Source: Gammaproteobacteria bacterium
Lineage (GTDB): Bacteria; Pseudomonadota; Gammaproteobacteria; Burkholderiales; Rhodocyclaceae
Length of the DNA: 64,000 bases
Assembly: GCA_018825305.1 (NCBI GenBank)
Contig: JAHJEO010000010.1
Span: 124,001 to 188,000, forward strand
Reading direction: 5' to 3'
Part shown: positions 28,321 through 36,532 of the stretch, one piece after another
Layout of the letters: each line of letters opens with the position of its first letter
Position numbering within the stretch: position 1 is the stretch's first letter
The notes under the pieces: model-generated
The model's database searches: none
What the model saw: the letters and a program-made list of their open reading frames with translations, nothing else
What the model was told of the DNA's origin: nothing
Made by a program: the position numbers and the translations under genes

Positions 28321-29940
28321 ATGCAAAGCCTTTCCATCCGTGCCCGCCTGATTTTTGCCGGCCTGCTCAGCATCGTGCTGTTGGTGCTGCTGGCGGGCCT
28401 CGGCATCTATGGTCAGCAGCGGGCCTCGGCGGCCTTCGGTGCGGCGCGGGACCATGCGGTCAAGCCATTGCTGGCGATCAGCGAGATCGATGCCGGGCTC
28501 AAGGAAATCCGTTTCCGCATGGCCGGCGTCGCCCTCGATACGGTATCGACCCTCGGCTCGCGCCAGCAACTCAAGGAGACGCGCGAACAGCTGCCGGTGC
28601 TGTGGCGTGATTTCGTGGCCGGCCACCGCGGCCGCACCGCCGAGGAAACCAGGGCGGTCGAGGCGATCGGCAAGGAGATCGAGAACCTGCCCGCCATTTT
28701 CGATGCACTCGATGCCGCCTATGCCACGGAAGACCGCGCCGCGGTGCTGGCCGTGCTCAACGACAAGTGGCCGCGCGTGCACAAGAACATCATCCGTCCC
28801 CTGGGCGAACTGCTGCCGGTGCTGGTGGCCTCGATGAATGCCACCTTCGCAAGCAGCGAGCAGGAAGGTCGTCGCCTCAGCATGATCGCCGTCGGTGCCA
28901 ATGTCGCCGGCATCGTCATCCTGGCACTGGTGCTGCTGCAGGTCATACCGTCGCTGACGCGCGGCATTGCCGACATTCGTGCCGTGCTGGCGCGAATGGC
29001 CGAAGGCGAGCTCAACGTCGTGCCCGATACCCGGCGCGGCGACGAACTCGGCGACATGGCGCGTTCGCTCGAAGCCACGCTGAAGAGTCTGCGAGAAATC
29101 ATCAGCGGCGTGCAGGGCTCGGCCGCCACGCTCACCTCGGCTGCCGAACGCCTGCAGAGTGAGCTGGTCAACGTGACCGAGCGCGGCCGTGCCCGTGGCG
29201 AGTTCATGGCGCGGGCGGCCGAGGGCATCGACCAGACCACTCTTTCCGCCAAGGACGTCGCCGCCAGTTCCAACCAGGTGGCCGAGGCGTCGGCCGAGTC
29301 GCGCACGGTCGCCGCCAGCGGCAATGCCCGCATGGAAAAGTCGATCGCCGCCATCCGCCGCGTCGAGTCCACGGTCGATCAGTCGGCCACGGTGATGGCC
29401 GACCTCTCGAGCGAAACCGAACGCATCCAGGCCATCACCCAGGTGATCCGCGAGATCGCCGATCAGACCAACCTGCTGGCGTTGAACGCCGCCATCGAAG
29501 CCGCGCGCGCCGGCGAACAGGGCCGCGGCTTCGCCGTGGTGGCCGACGAGGTACGCAAGCTGGCCGAACGCACCTCGTCTTCGACCAGCGACATCGCCAA
29601 CACCGTCGAGGCGATCCGCGGCAAGGCGGTCACTGCGGTGCAGGCGATGCACAACGTGCACGACGAAGTTGTCGAAAGCGTCCGCTTCAGCGACGAGACC
29701 CGCGAAACCCTCGGCGCCATCGTCGCCTCCGCCGAGCGTGTGTCCGAACTGGCGCGCGGCATTGCGGCGGCGACGCAATCGCAACTGGCCGCGAGCGAGC
29801 GCACCGTCGGCGAAATGGCTCAGGTTTCGGCGATGAGCAACGACAACAGCGCCGCCATCAAGCGCGTCGGCGACGTCACCAGCGAGGTCGACCAACTGGC
29901 GCACCAGATGCAGGCACTGATCGGGCGCTTCCGCGTCTAG
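28321..29940 (+). CDS. Methyl-accepting chemotaxis protein
   Basis: This 539-residue receptor has a membrane helix at residues 8-29, a periplasmic four-helix-bundle sensor, a second helix near 185-208, a HAMP domain and a long signalling coiled coil. The conserved tip that contacts CheA and CheW is near residues 376-405 ([20 protein letters not shown] and following). There is no C-terminal CheR-tethering pentapeptide. The ligand is unknown. AAGGA precedes the ATG. No che genes are nearby. It is convergent with the kinase gene. Confidence 0.93.
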   Translation: MQSLSIRARLIFAGLLSIVLLVLLAGLGIYGQQRASAAFGAARDHAVKPLLAISEIDAGLKEIRFRMAGVALDTVSTLGSRQQLKETREQLPVLWRDFVAGHRGRTAEETRAVEAIGKEIENLPAIFDALDAAYATEDRAAVLAVLNDKWPRVHKNIIRPLGELLPVLVASMNATFASSEQEGRRLSMIAVGANVAGIVILALVLLQVIPSLTRGIADIRAVLARMAEGELNVVPDTRRGDELGDMARSLEATLKSLREIISGVQGSAATLTSAAERLQSELVNVTERGRARGEFMARAAEGIDQTTLSAKDVAASSNQVAEASAESRTVAASGNARMEKSIAAIRRVESTVDQSATVMADLSSETERIQAITQVIREIADQTNLLALNAAIEAARAGEQGRGFAVVADEVRKLAERTSSSTSDIANTVEAIRGKAVTAVQAMHNVHDEVVESVRFSDETRETLGAIVASAERVSELARGIAAATQSQLAASERTVGEMAQVSAMSNDNSAAIKRVGDVTSEVDQLAHQMQALIGRFRV

Positions 29941-29973
29941 TCCGGAAAAGTCGGCGCGCCCAAACGAACAACG

Positions 29974-31353
29974 CTAGCGCGGCCGGATCACGCTGACGCT
30001 GCAGGGGGCTTCGGCCGCCACGCGCGCCGACACGCTGCCGAGCAGCCGACGCAGGGCCGAGCTGCCACGGGCGCCGATGATGATGTGGTCGGCATGATGC
30101 TCGCGCGCATGGTCGAGCAGCGGGCCGGCGTCGTCGCTGCCATCGAGCACATGGAAGCGCAGTCGCTCGGGCGACAACTCAAGTTCGCGCGCCCAAAGGT
30201 GCAGCGCCATCAGTCGCTGCGTGCGCAGCGACCGCTCGATCTCGCCGGCGTCATCCTGGCCGGCGAACAGCGAGGCGTCGAGCACGGTGACACAGCTGAT
30301 GCGCGCCAAAAAGTCGGCGCTGGCGGCACGGCGCACCGCCTCGCGCATGGCGTCGGCGAGTGCCGCGTCGACGTGCTCGGTGTCAATGGCGACCAGCACG
30401 TGAGGCGCGCGTGCCAACAGGTCGGCGGCGCGCTGCCGCCCAGGCGACGCGGCGGTGACCGTTTTCCACCAGCGCCGCGCCGCGGCGCGCCAGCCGCCAC
30501 CCTTGAGATCGCGCCCGCGTGCGGTGATCACCACCTGTTGCGTATGCGACAGGTCGTGGGCCACCTGGGCCGCCGTGGCATAGCGGTTCTGCGGCAGCAC
30601 CGCCAGGCAGCGCATGACGATTTCCTGCAGCCACTCGGGCAGCTCGGGGCGTAGCGCGCGCGGCCGCGGCGGATCGAGCCACAGGCGCCGCCGCATGCCG
30701 GTGAGGCTTTCCGGTGCGCCGAAGGGCAGACGGCCGGTGGCCAGCAGGTAAAGAATGACGCCGAGCGAGAAGATGTCGCTGCGCGGATTGCCGCGTTCGC
30801 CGCGCAGTAACTCCGGTGCGATGTAGGCGGGCGTGCCGAGTGGGTGATGGTCACTGGCGACGGCGTCGCCGGCGAAGTCGGGCAACTCGCCGTGAACCGC
30901 CAGACCAAAGTCGATGAGTACGGCGCTGCCATCCTCGCGGAACAGGATGTGCTGCGGCTTGAGGTCGTGGTGCACGACGTTTTGGCGGTGCAGCGCGTGG
31001 AGCGCCGTCGCAATCGCCGTGCCCAAGCGGGTGAATTCATCCAGCGGCAGCGGCGCTCGGCCAGCGACCTCGGCCAGCGACGTCCCGGCGACAAGTTCCT
31101 CGATCAGCCAGGGGCCGCCTTCGTCTTCGCTCTCGTCGCCGCCGGCGACAAAGGCAGGAACGTGGGGGTCGCCGAGTCGCTCCAGGATCATGCGCTCGGT
31201 CTCGAAGCCGGCGAAGCACGCCGGGTGGCTGCCCATGCCGAGCTTGGGCCGCTTGAGCAAATGCAGGCTGCCGTCGGCCGCCCGCACCTTCCACAGCGTC
31301 GCCATCGCGCCTTCGGCAAGCTTGTCCTCGACGCGATGCCCGGCGAAATCCAT
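29974..31353 (-). CDS. Serine/threonine protein kinase fused to a universal stress domain
   Basis: This 459-residue protein has a Hanks-type kinase domain in its first 275 residues: glycine loop AEGAMAT, the ATP Lys K34, catalytic loop HHDLKPQH with D130 (Arg of HRD replaced by His and the loop Asn by His) and DFG at D148. From about residue 315 a Usp domain follows, ending with GARGSSALRRLLGS, close to the ATP-binding signature. There is no membrane helix, so it is cytoplasmic. The fusion suggests phosphorylation controlled by a bound nucleotide or stress signal. The altered catalytic loop leaves activity uncertain. A metallophosphoesterase starts 6 bases upstream and could be its counterpart. 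Confidence 0.88.
   Translation of the reverse strand: MDFAGHRVEDKLAEGAMATLWKVRAADGSLHLLKRPKLGMGSHPACFAGFETERMILERLGDPHVPAFVAGGDESEDEGGPWLIEELVAGTSLAEVAGRAPLPLDEFTRLGTAIATALHALHRQNVVHHDLKPQHILFREDGSAVLIDFGLAVHGELPDFAGDAVASDHHPLGTPAYIAPELLRGERGNPRSDIFSLGVILYLLATGRLPFGAPESLTGMRRRLWLDPPRPRALRPELPEWLQEIVMRCLAVLPQNRYATAAQVAHDLSHTQQVVITARGRDLKGGGWRAAARRWWKTVTAASPGRQRAADLLARAPHVLVAIDTEHVDAALADAMREAVRRAASADFLARISCVTVLDASLFAGQDDAGEIERSLRTQRLMALHLWARELELSPERLRFHVLDGSDDAGPLLDHAREHHADHIIIGARGSSALRRLLGSVSARVAAEAPCSVSVIRPR
30308..30333 (+). repeat. Dispersed 24-base repeat inside the kinase-Usp gene
   Basis: A perfect consensus copy (A-run, GTCGGCGCTGGCGGCACGGCG) on the strand opposite to the gene. The gene reads it as RRAASADFLA at the start of the Usp domain. 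Confidence 0.75.
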
Positions 31354-31359
31354 GGCCCA

Positions 31360-32100
31360 TTACTCTCCGTATGCGAGACGCCGCGCCAGCATAGCAGGCA
31401 GCCCGGCGGCGAGGATCTTGCGCGCAGCCGTTGCATGGTCGTAGGCGACGCGATGGCAGGTGACGTTGCATTCGGTTTCGTCGAACAGCTGGTAGGCCGC
31501 CGCTGGATTGCCGTCGCGCGGCTGCCCGACCGATCCCGCCAGCACCAGCCAGCGGCGGCGCGACGACAGCGGCACGGCGACGCCTGCACCGGCGGCGAAG
31601 GTCTTGATAGCCTCGCCAGCGGTATAGAACAGCAGCGGCTGGTGCACGTGGCCGGCGAAGACTATGGGTGCGTCGCTGGCGGTGAGGCAGCGCTGTGCCG
31701 ATTCCGTGCCGGTGATGTATTCCCACTGCCCGGGATCGGCGGCGCTGGCGTGGACATAGAGCGCCGCCCCGTCGCGGCATTGCAGCGGCAATTGTTCCAG
31801 CAATTCACGCTCGGCGGCACCGAGCTGGCTACGCGTCCAATAGGCGGCGTCGCGGGCGATGAAGTTCAGATCCTCGCACAACCCGCCCAGCGCCGCCTCG
31901 TCATGGTTGCCGCGCACGGCCAGGCTGCCGCGGGACAGTTCCGCGCGTATCAGGTCGAGGCAGGCGAGTGGATCGGCGCCATAGCCAACGAGGTCGCCGA
32001 GGAAGACGAAGCGCTCGGTGCCCTGTCGCCGTGCGTGGGCCATGCAGGCGACCAGAGCTTCGAGATTGGCGTGGATGTCGGAGAGGACCGCCGTTTTCAT
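31360..32100 (-). CDS. Metallophosphoesterase (calcineurin-like)
   Basis: This 246-residue protein shows all metal-site motifs of the family in order: SDIHANLEA (D8, H10), GDLVGYG, GNHDEAALG and, later, HASAADP and GHVHQP. It resembles YfcE- or ApaH-type phosphodiesterases and Ser/Thr phosphatases; the substrate is open. The ATG at 32100 overlaps the PIN gene stop (ATGA). The kinase-Usp gene follows 6 bases downstream, so a kinase-phosphatase pair is possible. Confidence 0.88.
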   Translation of the reverse strand: MKTAVLSDIHANLEALVACMAHARRQGTERFVFLGDLVGYGADPLACLDLIRAELSRGSLAVRGNHDEAALGGLCEDLNFIARDAAYWTRSQLGAAERELLEQLPLQCRDGAALYVHASAADPGQWEYITGTESAQRCLTASDAPIVFAGHVHQPLLFYTAGEAIKTFAAGAGVAVPLSSRRRWLVLAGSVGQPRDGNPAAAYQLFDETECNVTCHRVAYDHATAARKILAAGLPAMLARRLAYGE

Positions 32101-32525
32101 TGCGGCAATTCCGCCATCGCCTGATCGGGAGTGAGAATGCGGAACAGGTGGGCAAGCCGCCGGCGCCGGGCCAGCTTGAGCAGGGCCTTGTCGGAGGTGA
32201 CGAGAATCTGTGCGCCGCCGTCGCGCGCGAGTTCGAGGAACTTCTGGTCGTCCGGATCCTTGCACAGGGGGAGGGCTACTGGCTCGGCTGCTGCCGGCGC
32301 GGGCAGCTGGGTCAGCGCCGCATAAGCGGAATACGCAGCCGCTTGCGCTGCAGCGTCGAGCCGGAACATGGGGTAGGCCAGCACGCGGCCGAGTTCGTGG
32401 AGGCAGCGCGCGTTGGTGAGCGCGATCCATGCGCCGTTCTCGATTGCCGCGCGAATCGCCAGGTAGCGGCTGTCGGCGAAGACGAACAGCGACAGCACGA
32501 CGTTGGTGTCCAGCACCACCTTCAC
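32097..32525 (-). CDS. PIN-domain protein (putative toxin-type nuclease)
   Basis: The protein fits the COG1569-type PIN family: VVLDTNVVLSLFVF with the first catalytic Asp at the start, an acidic cluster in CKDPDDQKFLELA and VTSDKALLKL near the end. PIN domains are Mg-dependent RNases. The frame is open to a GTG at 32612 overlapping the phaC stop, but those codons span the phaC terminator hairpin and look unlike protein, so the GTG at 32525 (142 residues) is preferred; neither has a clear ribosome site. No antitoxin gene is adjacent. The ATGA overlap with the phosphoesterase suggests joint expression. Confidence 0.75.
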   Translation of the reverse strand: MKVVLDTNVVLSLFVFADSRYLAIRAAIENGAWIALTNARCLHELGRVLAYPMFRLDAAAQAAAYSAYAALTQLPAPAAAEPVALPLCKDPDDQKFLELARDGGAQILVTSDKALLKLARRRRLAHLFRILTPDQAMAELPQ

Positions 32526-32547
32526 GATGGGCCCGATGGGTGGCGGA

Positions 32548-32584
32548 GAAAGCAAAACGGGCGCACCCGTGTGGGATGCGCCCG
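32548..32584 (-). terminator. Rho-independent terminator after phaC
   Basis: On the minus strand CGGGCGCA (32584-32577) pairs perfectly with TGCGCCCG (32565-32558) around an 11-base loop, followed by TTTTGCTTTC. It is 25 bases beyond the phaC stop and separates the PHA unit from the PIN-phosphoesterase-kinase unit. Confidence 0.8.
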
Positions 32585-32608
32585 CCGTGTTCTCGCTGCC
32601 GGCTTGGC

Positions 32609-34426
32609 TCACACCTTTTGCTGCGTGTCGAGCCGGAACTTGGCGAAGGAGCCGGGTGCGTCCTCGAGCACGCCAAGCTTGCCCTTAACCGGATCGCGCG
32701 CGGCAACCTTGGCATCGCTCATCGCCGTGATCCATTCCTGCCAGTCGGTCCACCACGAGCCGGCGGTTTGCGCAGCACCCGAAAGGAAGTCGTCGGCCGC
32801 CTCGGGCAGGGACTTGGCATCGTTGATCCAGTAGCCGTACTTGTTGGCCGCCGGGGGATTGACGACGCCGGCGATGTGGCCGGAGCCACCGAGGATGAAG
32901 CGCACCGGGCCGGCGAAGCGCTGGGCACCGAGATAGGTGCTCTTCCACGGCGCGATATGGTCTTCGATGGTGGAGATGAAGTAGGCGGGCGACTTGATCT
33001 TGCCGAGGTCGATCGGTACGCCGTCGAGCGTGACGCCGCCCGGCTCTTTCAGCAGGTTGTTCATGTACATGCTGCGCAGGTAGAAGCTGTGCATCTTGTA
33101 CGGCATGCGCGTCGAATCCGAGTTCCAGAACAGCAGGTCGAAAGGGAAGGGGTCCTTTCCCATCAGGTAGTTGTTGACGACGAAGGACCAGATCAGGTCG
33201 TTGGCGCGCATCATGTTGAAGGTGCCAGCCATCTCGCTGCCTTCCAGGAAGCCGCGCTCTTCCATCTTCTTCTCGAGGCTGGATACCTGCTGCTCGTCGA
33301 TGAAGACGCCGAGTTCGCCGGGAATCGAGAAGTCGAGCATGGTGGTGAAGAAGGTGGTCGAGGCCAGGCGCTTGTCTTTCTTGGCCGCCATGTAGGCCGC
33401 CGCCGTGCCCAGCAGGGTGCCGCCGAGGCAGTAGCCGACGCCGTTGATCTCCTTTTCGCCGGTCTGCTCGCAGACCTTGTCGATGGCGGTCATGGCGCCT
33501 TCGAGCAGGTAGTCTTCGAAGCCTTTCTTCGCCAGGTTCTCGTCCGGGTTGACCCAGGAGATGCAGAAGACGCTGTGGCCCTGGTCGGTCGCCCACTTGA
33601 TGTAGGAGTTCTTCTCGCGCAGGTCGAGGATGTAGTACTTGTTGATCCACGGCGGCACGATCAGCAGCGGCCGCTTGAACTGCTTGTCGGTGGTCGGGGT
33701 AAATTGCAGCAGCTGGATCAGATCGTTCTGGAACACCACCTTGCCCGGCGTGGTGGCGACGTTCTTGCCCAGCTCGAAGGCGGTGGTGTCGGTCATCCTG
33801 ACGCGCAACTGGCCGTCGCCTTCCTCGATGTCGCGCAGCAGGTTGTTGAAGCCCTTGATCAGGTTCTGGCCGTGGCTCTTGACCGTCTCGCGGAATACCT
33901 CGGGGTTGGTCATGACGAAGTTGGACGGCGACAGGGCGTCGATGAACTGGCGGGTGAAGAAGTTCACCTTGGTCTGGGTCTTTTCGTCGAGGCCCTCGAC
34001 CGTGCTCACCGAATCGTGGATGTGGCGCGCCGTGATGAGGTAGCTCTGCTTGATGAAGTCGAACAGAAAGTGCTCTTCCCAGGCTTCGTTGCGGAAGCGG
34101 TTGTCGCCCCGGATCGGTGCGGCCACGGGCGTTGGCTGCATGCCCATGAAGCGCATCGTCGAGTGCTGCCACAGCGAGAAGTAGTCCCATACCAGGTTCA
34201 TCTGCGCCTGGGCCAGCTTGTAGGGATTGGCCAGCATCTTCGCCATCATGTCCATGAAAGCCTGGGCGATGCCGAGCTCGTCCTGTGGCGACGTGACGCC
34301 TTTCTTCATCTGACGCTGGATGTGGTCGTGGAGCAGCTTGGAAGCGCGCTGGGCCACCTCGGCGTAGGTCTTGGCGACATCCTTGGGGTCCGGCAGGGAC
34401 TGCTGCTCTTTGGTTTCTGTTTTCAT
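32609..34426 (-). CDS. phaC: Class I poly(3-hydroxyalkanoate) synthase
   Basis: This 605-residue enzyme polymerises 3-hydroxyacyl-CoA (mostly C3-C5) into PHA granules. The lipase-like box GYCLGG carries the nucleophile C332. The aspartate in TIEDHIAPW (near 489) and the histidine in GSGHIAGVVNPP (near 517) complete the triad. The length and N-terminal domain fit class I. phaA, phaB, phasin and phaR are not in the window. An MBL-fold hydrolase lies immediately upstream with no gap, and a terminator follows. Confidence 0.96.
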   Translation of the reverse strand: MKTETKEQQSLPDPKDVAKTYAEVAQRASKLLHDHIQRQMKKGVTSPQDELGIAQAFMDMMAKMLANPYKLAQAQMNLVWDYFSLWQHSTMRFMGMQPTPVAAPIRGDNRFRNEAWEEHFLFDFIKQSYLITARHIHDSVSTVEGLDEKTQTKVNFFTRQFIDALSPSNFVMTNPEVFRETVKSHGQNLIKGFNNLLRDIEEGDGQLRVRMTDTTAFELGKNVATTPGKVVFQNDLIQLLQFTPTTDKQFKRPLLIVPPWINKYYILDLREKNSYIKWATDQGHSVFCISWVNPDENLAKKGFEDYLLEGAMTAIDKVCEQTGEKEINGVGYCLGGTLLGTAAAYMAAKKDKRLASTTFFTTMLDFSIPGELGVFIDEQQVSSLEKKMEERGFLEGSEMAGTFNMMRANDLIWSFVVNNYLMGKDPFPFDLLFWNSDSTRMPYKMHSFYLRSMYMNNLLKEPGGVTLDGVPIDLGKIKSPAYFISTIEDHIAPWKSTYLGAQRFAGPVRFILGGSGHIAGVVNPPAANKYGYWINDAKSLPEAADDFLSGAAQTAGSWWTDWQEWITAMSDAKVAARDPVKGKLGVLEDAPGSFAKFRLDTQQKV

Positions 34427-35458
34427 CTACTTCTCCAACTCCGGTTGAATTCTTGTGAAACGGATCAGTCCGCTTTCCGTAACGCGGCGCATGCGCCGCG
34501 CCTGCTCCAGATGCGTGAGGTGTGCGATTGCCTCGCCCATGGCGAACATGGCCTGATGGGCGTCGCTGAGTTCGCGCGGAAACAGCACCGGCAGCAGCTC
34601 GGCCGCACTGCGCGCCGTGGCGCATGCTTCGATCAGCTCGTCGCAGCGCGCCGCGTGGTGGGCGACCAGCTCGGCGACGCGCGCATGCAGGCCGCGAAAG
34701 GGGCGACCGTGCGAGGGCAGCACCAGCGTGTCCTCGGGCAGCGCCGTGAGCGCATCGATCGACTTGAGGAAGAGGCCGAGGGCGTCGCACTCGGGGCTGG
34801 ACGAGAAGGCGCTGACATTGGTCGAGATGCGCGGCAGCAGCATGTCGCCCGAGATCAGCACGCCCAGTTCCTCGCAGTAGAGGCTGGCATGTTCGGGGGC
34901 ATGGCCGTAGCCGACGATGATGCGCCAGTCGCGGCCGCCGATGGCGAGCGTGTCGCCGTCGACCAGCCGCTGGAAGGTGGCGGGAATCGCCGGCACGCCG
35001 CGGCGATAGGCGTTGCCGCGTTTGGCAAGTGCGGCCAGGCGCTCCTCGTCGAGGCCGTGCTGGCGGAAGAAGCCGAGCATGGAGTCGACGTCGAACGGCG
35101 CAACCTGGTGGGCGACCATCTGGGCGACGGTGTATTCGCCCAGCGTCATGGCCAGCGGCGCGCCGGTTTCGGTTTCCAGCCACCCTGCCAGGCCGAGGTG
35201 GTCCGGGTGGAAGTGGGTGACGATCTGCCGGGTCAGGCGGCGTTCCGCCAGCGCCGACTTCCAGGCCTCCTTGACCGCATCGAGGGCGATGCCGGTATCG
35301 ACGGCCGCCCAGCCGGCACCGTCTTCGAGCAGCCACAGGTTGATGTGGTCGAGGGCGAAGGGCAGCGGCATGCGCAACCACTCGACACCGGCGGCGACGG
35401 CCAGTGTCTGGCCGGCCAGCGGTGGTGCGTCATGCGGATAGGAGATTGCGGCGCTCAT
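34427..35458 (-). CDS. MBL-fold metallo-hydrolase
   Basis: This 343-residue protein has the zinc motif THFHPDHLGLAGW near residue 80, a conserved HAPEHASLY and SGDMLLPRIS further on and a C-terminal helical extension typical of the MBL group often annotated as hydroxyacyl-thioester or LACTB2-like hydrolases. It ends one base before phaC starts and so is almost certainly co-expressed with it. A thioester-related role in PHA precursor supply is possible but not shown. The ATG at 35458 gives the full N-terminus. Confidence 0.87.
   Translation of the reverse strand: MSAAISYPHDAPPLAGQTLAVAAGVEWLRMPLPFALDHINLWLLEDGAGWAAVDTGIALDAVKEAWKSALAERRLTRQIVTHFHPDHLGLAGWLETETGAPLAMTLGEYTVAQMVAHQVAPFDVDSMLGFFRQHGLDEERLAALAKRGNAYRRGVPAIPATFQRLVDGDTLAIGGRDWRIIVGYGHAPEHASLYCEELGVLISGDMLLPRISTNVSAFSSSPECDALGLFLKSIDALTALPEDTLVLPSHGRPFRGLHARVAELVAHHAARCDELIEACATARSAAELLPVLFPRELSDAHQAMFAMGEAIAHLTHLEQARRMRRVTESGLIRFTRIQPELEK
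35239..35260 (-). repeat. Dispersed 24-base repeat inside the MBL gene, diverged copy
   Basis: On the gene strand it reads AAGTCGGCGCTGGCGGAACG, without the full A-run. It codes for KSALAERR. Confidence 0.5.
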
Positions 35459-35600
35459 GCTGGCTCCCGGCGGATTGTTCCGCGGGGAGCAGCCACCGCG
35501 GGGAACATCAACGAAATGCTCGTGGGAGCCATATTTGATCCGCCGGAGGAATTCTGATTTACTGAACCGAAAATCATTCTACACCTGAAATATCGTCGCG

Positions 35601-35615
35601 TGTTGCACTGCAACA
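35601..35615. promoter_or_regulatory. 15-base palindrome in the divergent PHA/thioesterase promoter region
   Basis: TGTTGCACTGCAACA is a perfect inverted repeat with a 1-base centre, followed by AAATGTGCG. It lies 48 bases before the thioesterase start and about 145 bases from the MBL-phaC start. TGC/GCA-rich palindromes are typical targets of PHA-responsive regulators such as PhaR, so that assignment is plausible but not proven. Confidence 0.45.
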
Positions 35616-35648
35616 AATGTGCGAACATGCGGGATGGAGGGAGTCTTC

Positions 35649-36119
35649 ATGCATGTGCCGACGGCACCGCAACATCGTTTCGAGCCGCGCGATCCGCACT
35701 GGGCCGACAAGGTGCGCAGCAGTTTCGCCCGTCAGGGGGCGATGGGTCTGATCGGCGCCGAGCTCGTCGATGTCCAGCCCGGCTGGTGTCAGATCAGCAT
35801 GCCCTATCGTGCCGACCTCAGCCAGCAGCATGGCTATTTCCATGCCGGCATCATCAGCACGGCGGTCGACAGCGCGGCCGGCTATGCCGGCTTCTCGCTG
35901 ATGGTGCCCAACGCCTCGGTGCTGTCGGTGGAGTTCAAGATCAACCTGCTCGCACCCGGCGACGGCGAACTCATGATCGCCACCGGCGAGGTGATAAAGT
36001 CGGGCAGGACGCTGGTCATCACCCGCGGCGACGCCTATGTCGTCAAGCACGGCAAGACTACCCACTGCGCGACCATGCAGCAGACGCTGATGACCATGCA
36101 TGGCAAGGCGGAGGGTTGA
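35649..36119 (+). CDS. PaaI-type hotdog thioesterase
   Basis: This 156-residue protein fits the PaaI/YiiD thioesterase family: the active helix region QQHGYFHAGIISTAVDSAAGYAG (residues 59-81) with the conserved HG, and the hotdog strand SVEFKINLLAPGDGELMIATGEV. It hydrolyses acyl-CoA thioesters, probably to free CoA during acyl-CoA catabolism. The ATG at 35649 follows GGAGGG. It stands just before the liu cluster, separated by a structured repeat element. Confidence 0.88.
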   Translation: MHVPTAPQHRFEPRDPHWADKVRSSFARQGAMGLIGAELVDVQPGWCQISMPYRADLSQQHGYFHAGIISTAVDSAAGYAGFSLMVPNASVLSVEFKINLLAPGDGELMIATGEVIKSGRTLVITRGDAYVVKHGKTTHCATMQQTLMTMHGKAEG

Positions 36120-36532
36120 TATGGATCTCGGCGTGTGGAGCGTGATCTGGCCGGCGGAGTACTCTGCGCCGCTCATGTCCCCCGTCGGCGGTCTTCGACC
36201 GCCTCCGTCCACGGCTTGCCCTGCATGGCAAGCCGGCTCCGGCAGCGCGGAGCAGTGCTCCGCGAAACCCTGCCTACGCCCTCCTTTACTTCGCTATGCA
36301 GAGCACTCCACCGGCCAGATCGGGAAGCGCCGTGGGTGTTTCACGGCCACGAAGCACCGGTGTGTCCTGCCGAGGGTGGCGGGTGGCCGACGCAGCGAAG
36401 TAAAGAAGGAGAACCGGGCCGGGCCCGGTTCGGATGACATGAGCAGCGTCGGCCACCCGTCGCCCTCGGCACGTCCCACACCTCAAAATTTCATGCCTCG
36501 CGGCTGGCGCAAAGCGTTGTGGAGTATCTGAC
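36120..36532. repeat. Structured intergenic element, copy A (core 36144-36481)
   Basis: No gene is present in these 413 bases. Unit A1: arms 36144-36167 and 36298-36321 are inverted repeats of 24 bases. Unit A2: arms 36360-36393 and 36446-36481 pair over about 34 bases, with an inner 9-bp hairpin (36411-36419 with 36423-36431). The loop of A1 holds, inverted, the same motifs found in A2 (GCGAAGTAAAG and GACATGAGC). A1 carries an extra segment of roughly 80-90 bases with small hairpins. The last bases (TGGAGTATCTGACATG) provide the ribosome site of the next gene. Copy B is at 40056-40317. Confidence 0.8.

Noticed and set aside
29946-29958. AAAAGTCGGCGCG after the chemoreceptor stop
   Set aside because: The match stops after 12 bases. 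It could be a decayed copy but is not counted.
32429-35557. 1042-codon open frame on the plus strand
   Set aside because: It runs antisense to phaC and the MBL gene, which have clear active sites; the plus-strand translation has no recognisable domain.
35994-36012. TAAAGTCGGGCAGGAC inside the thioesterase gene
   Set aside because: Several mismatches to the repeat core and it encodes the ordinary IKSGRTL strand of the hotdog fold.
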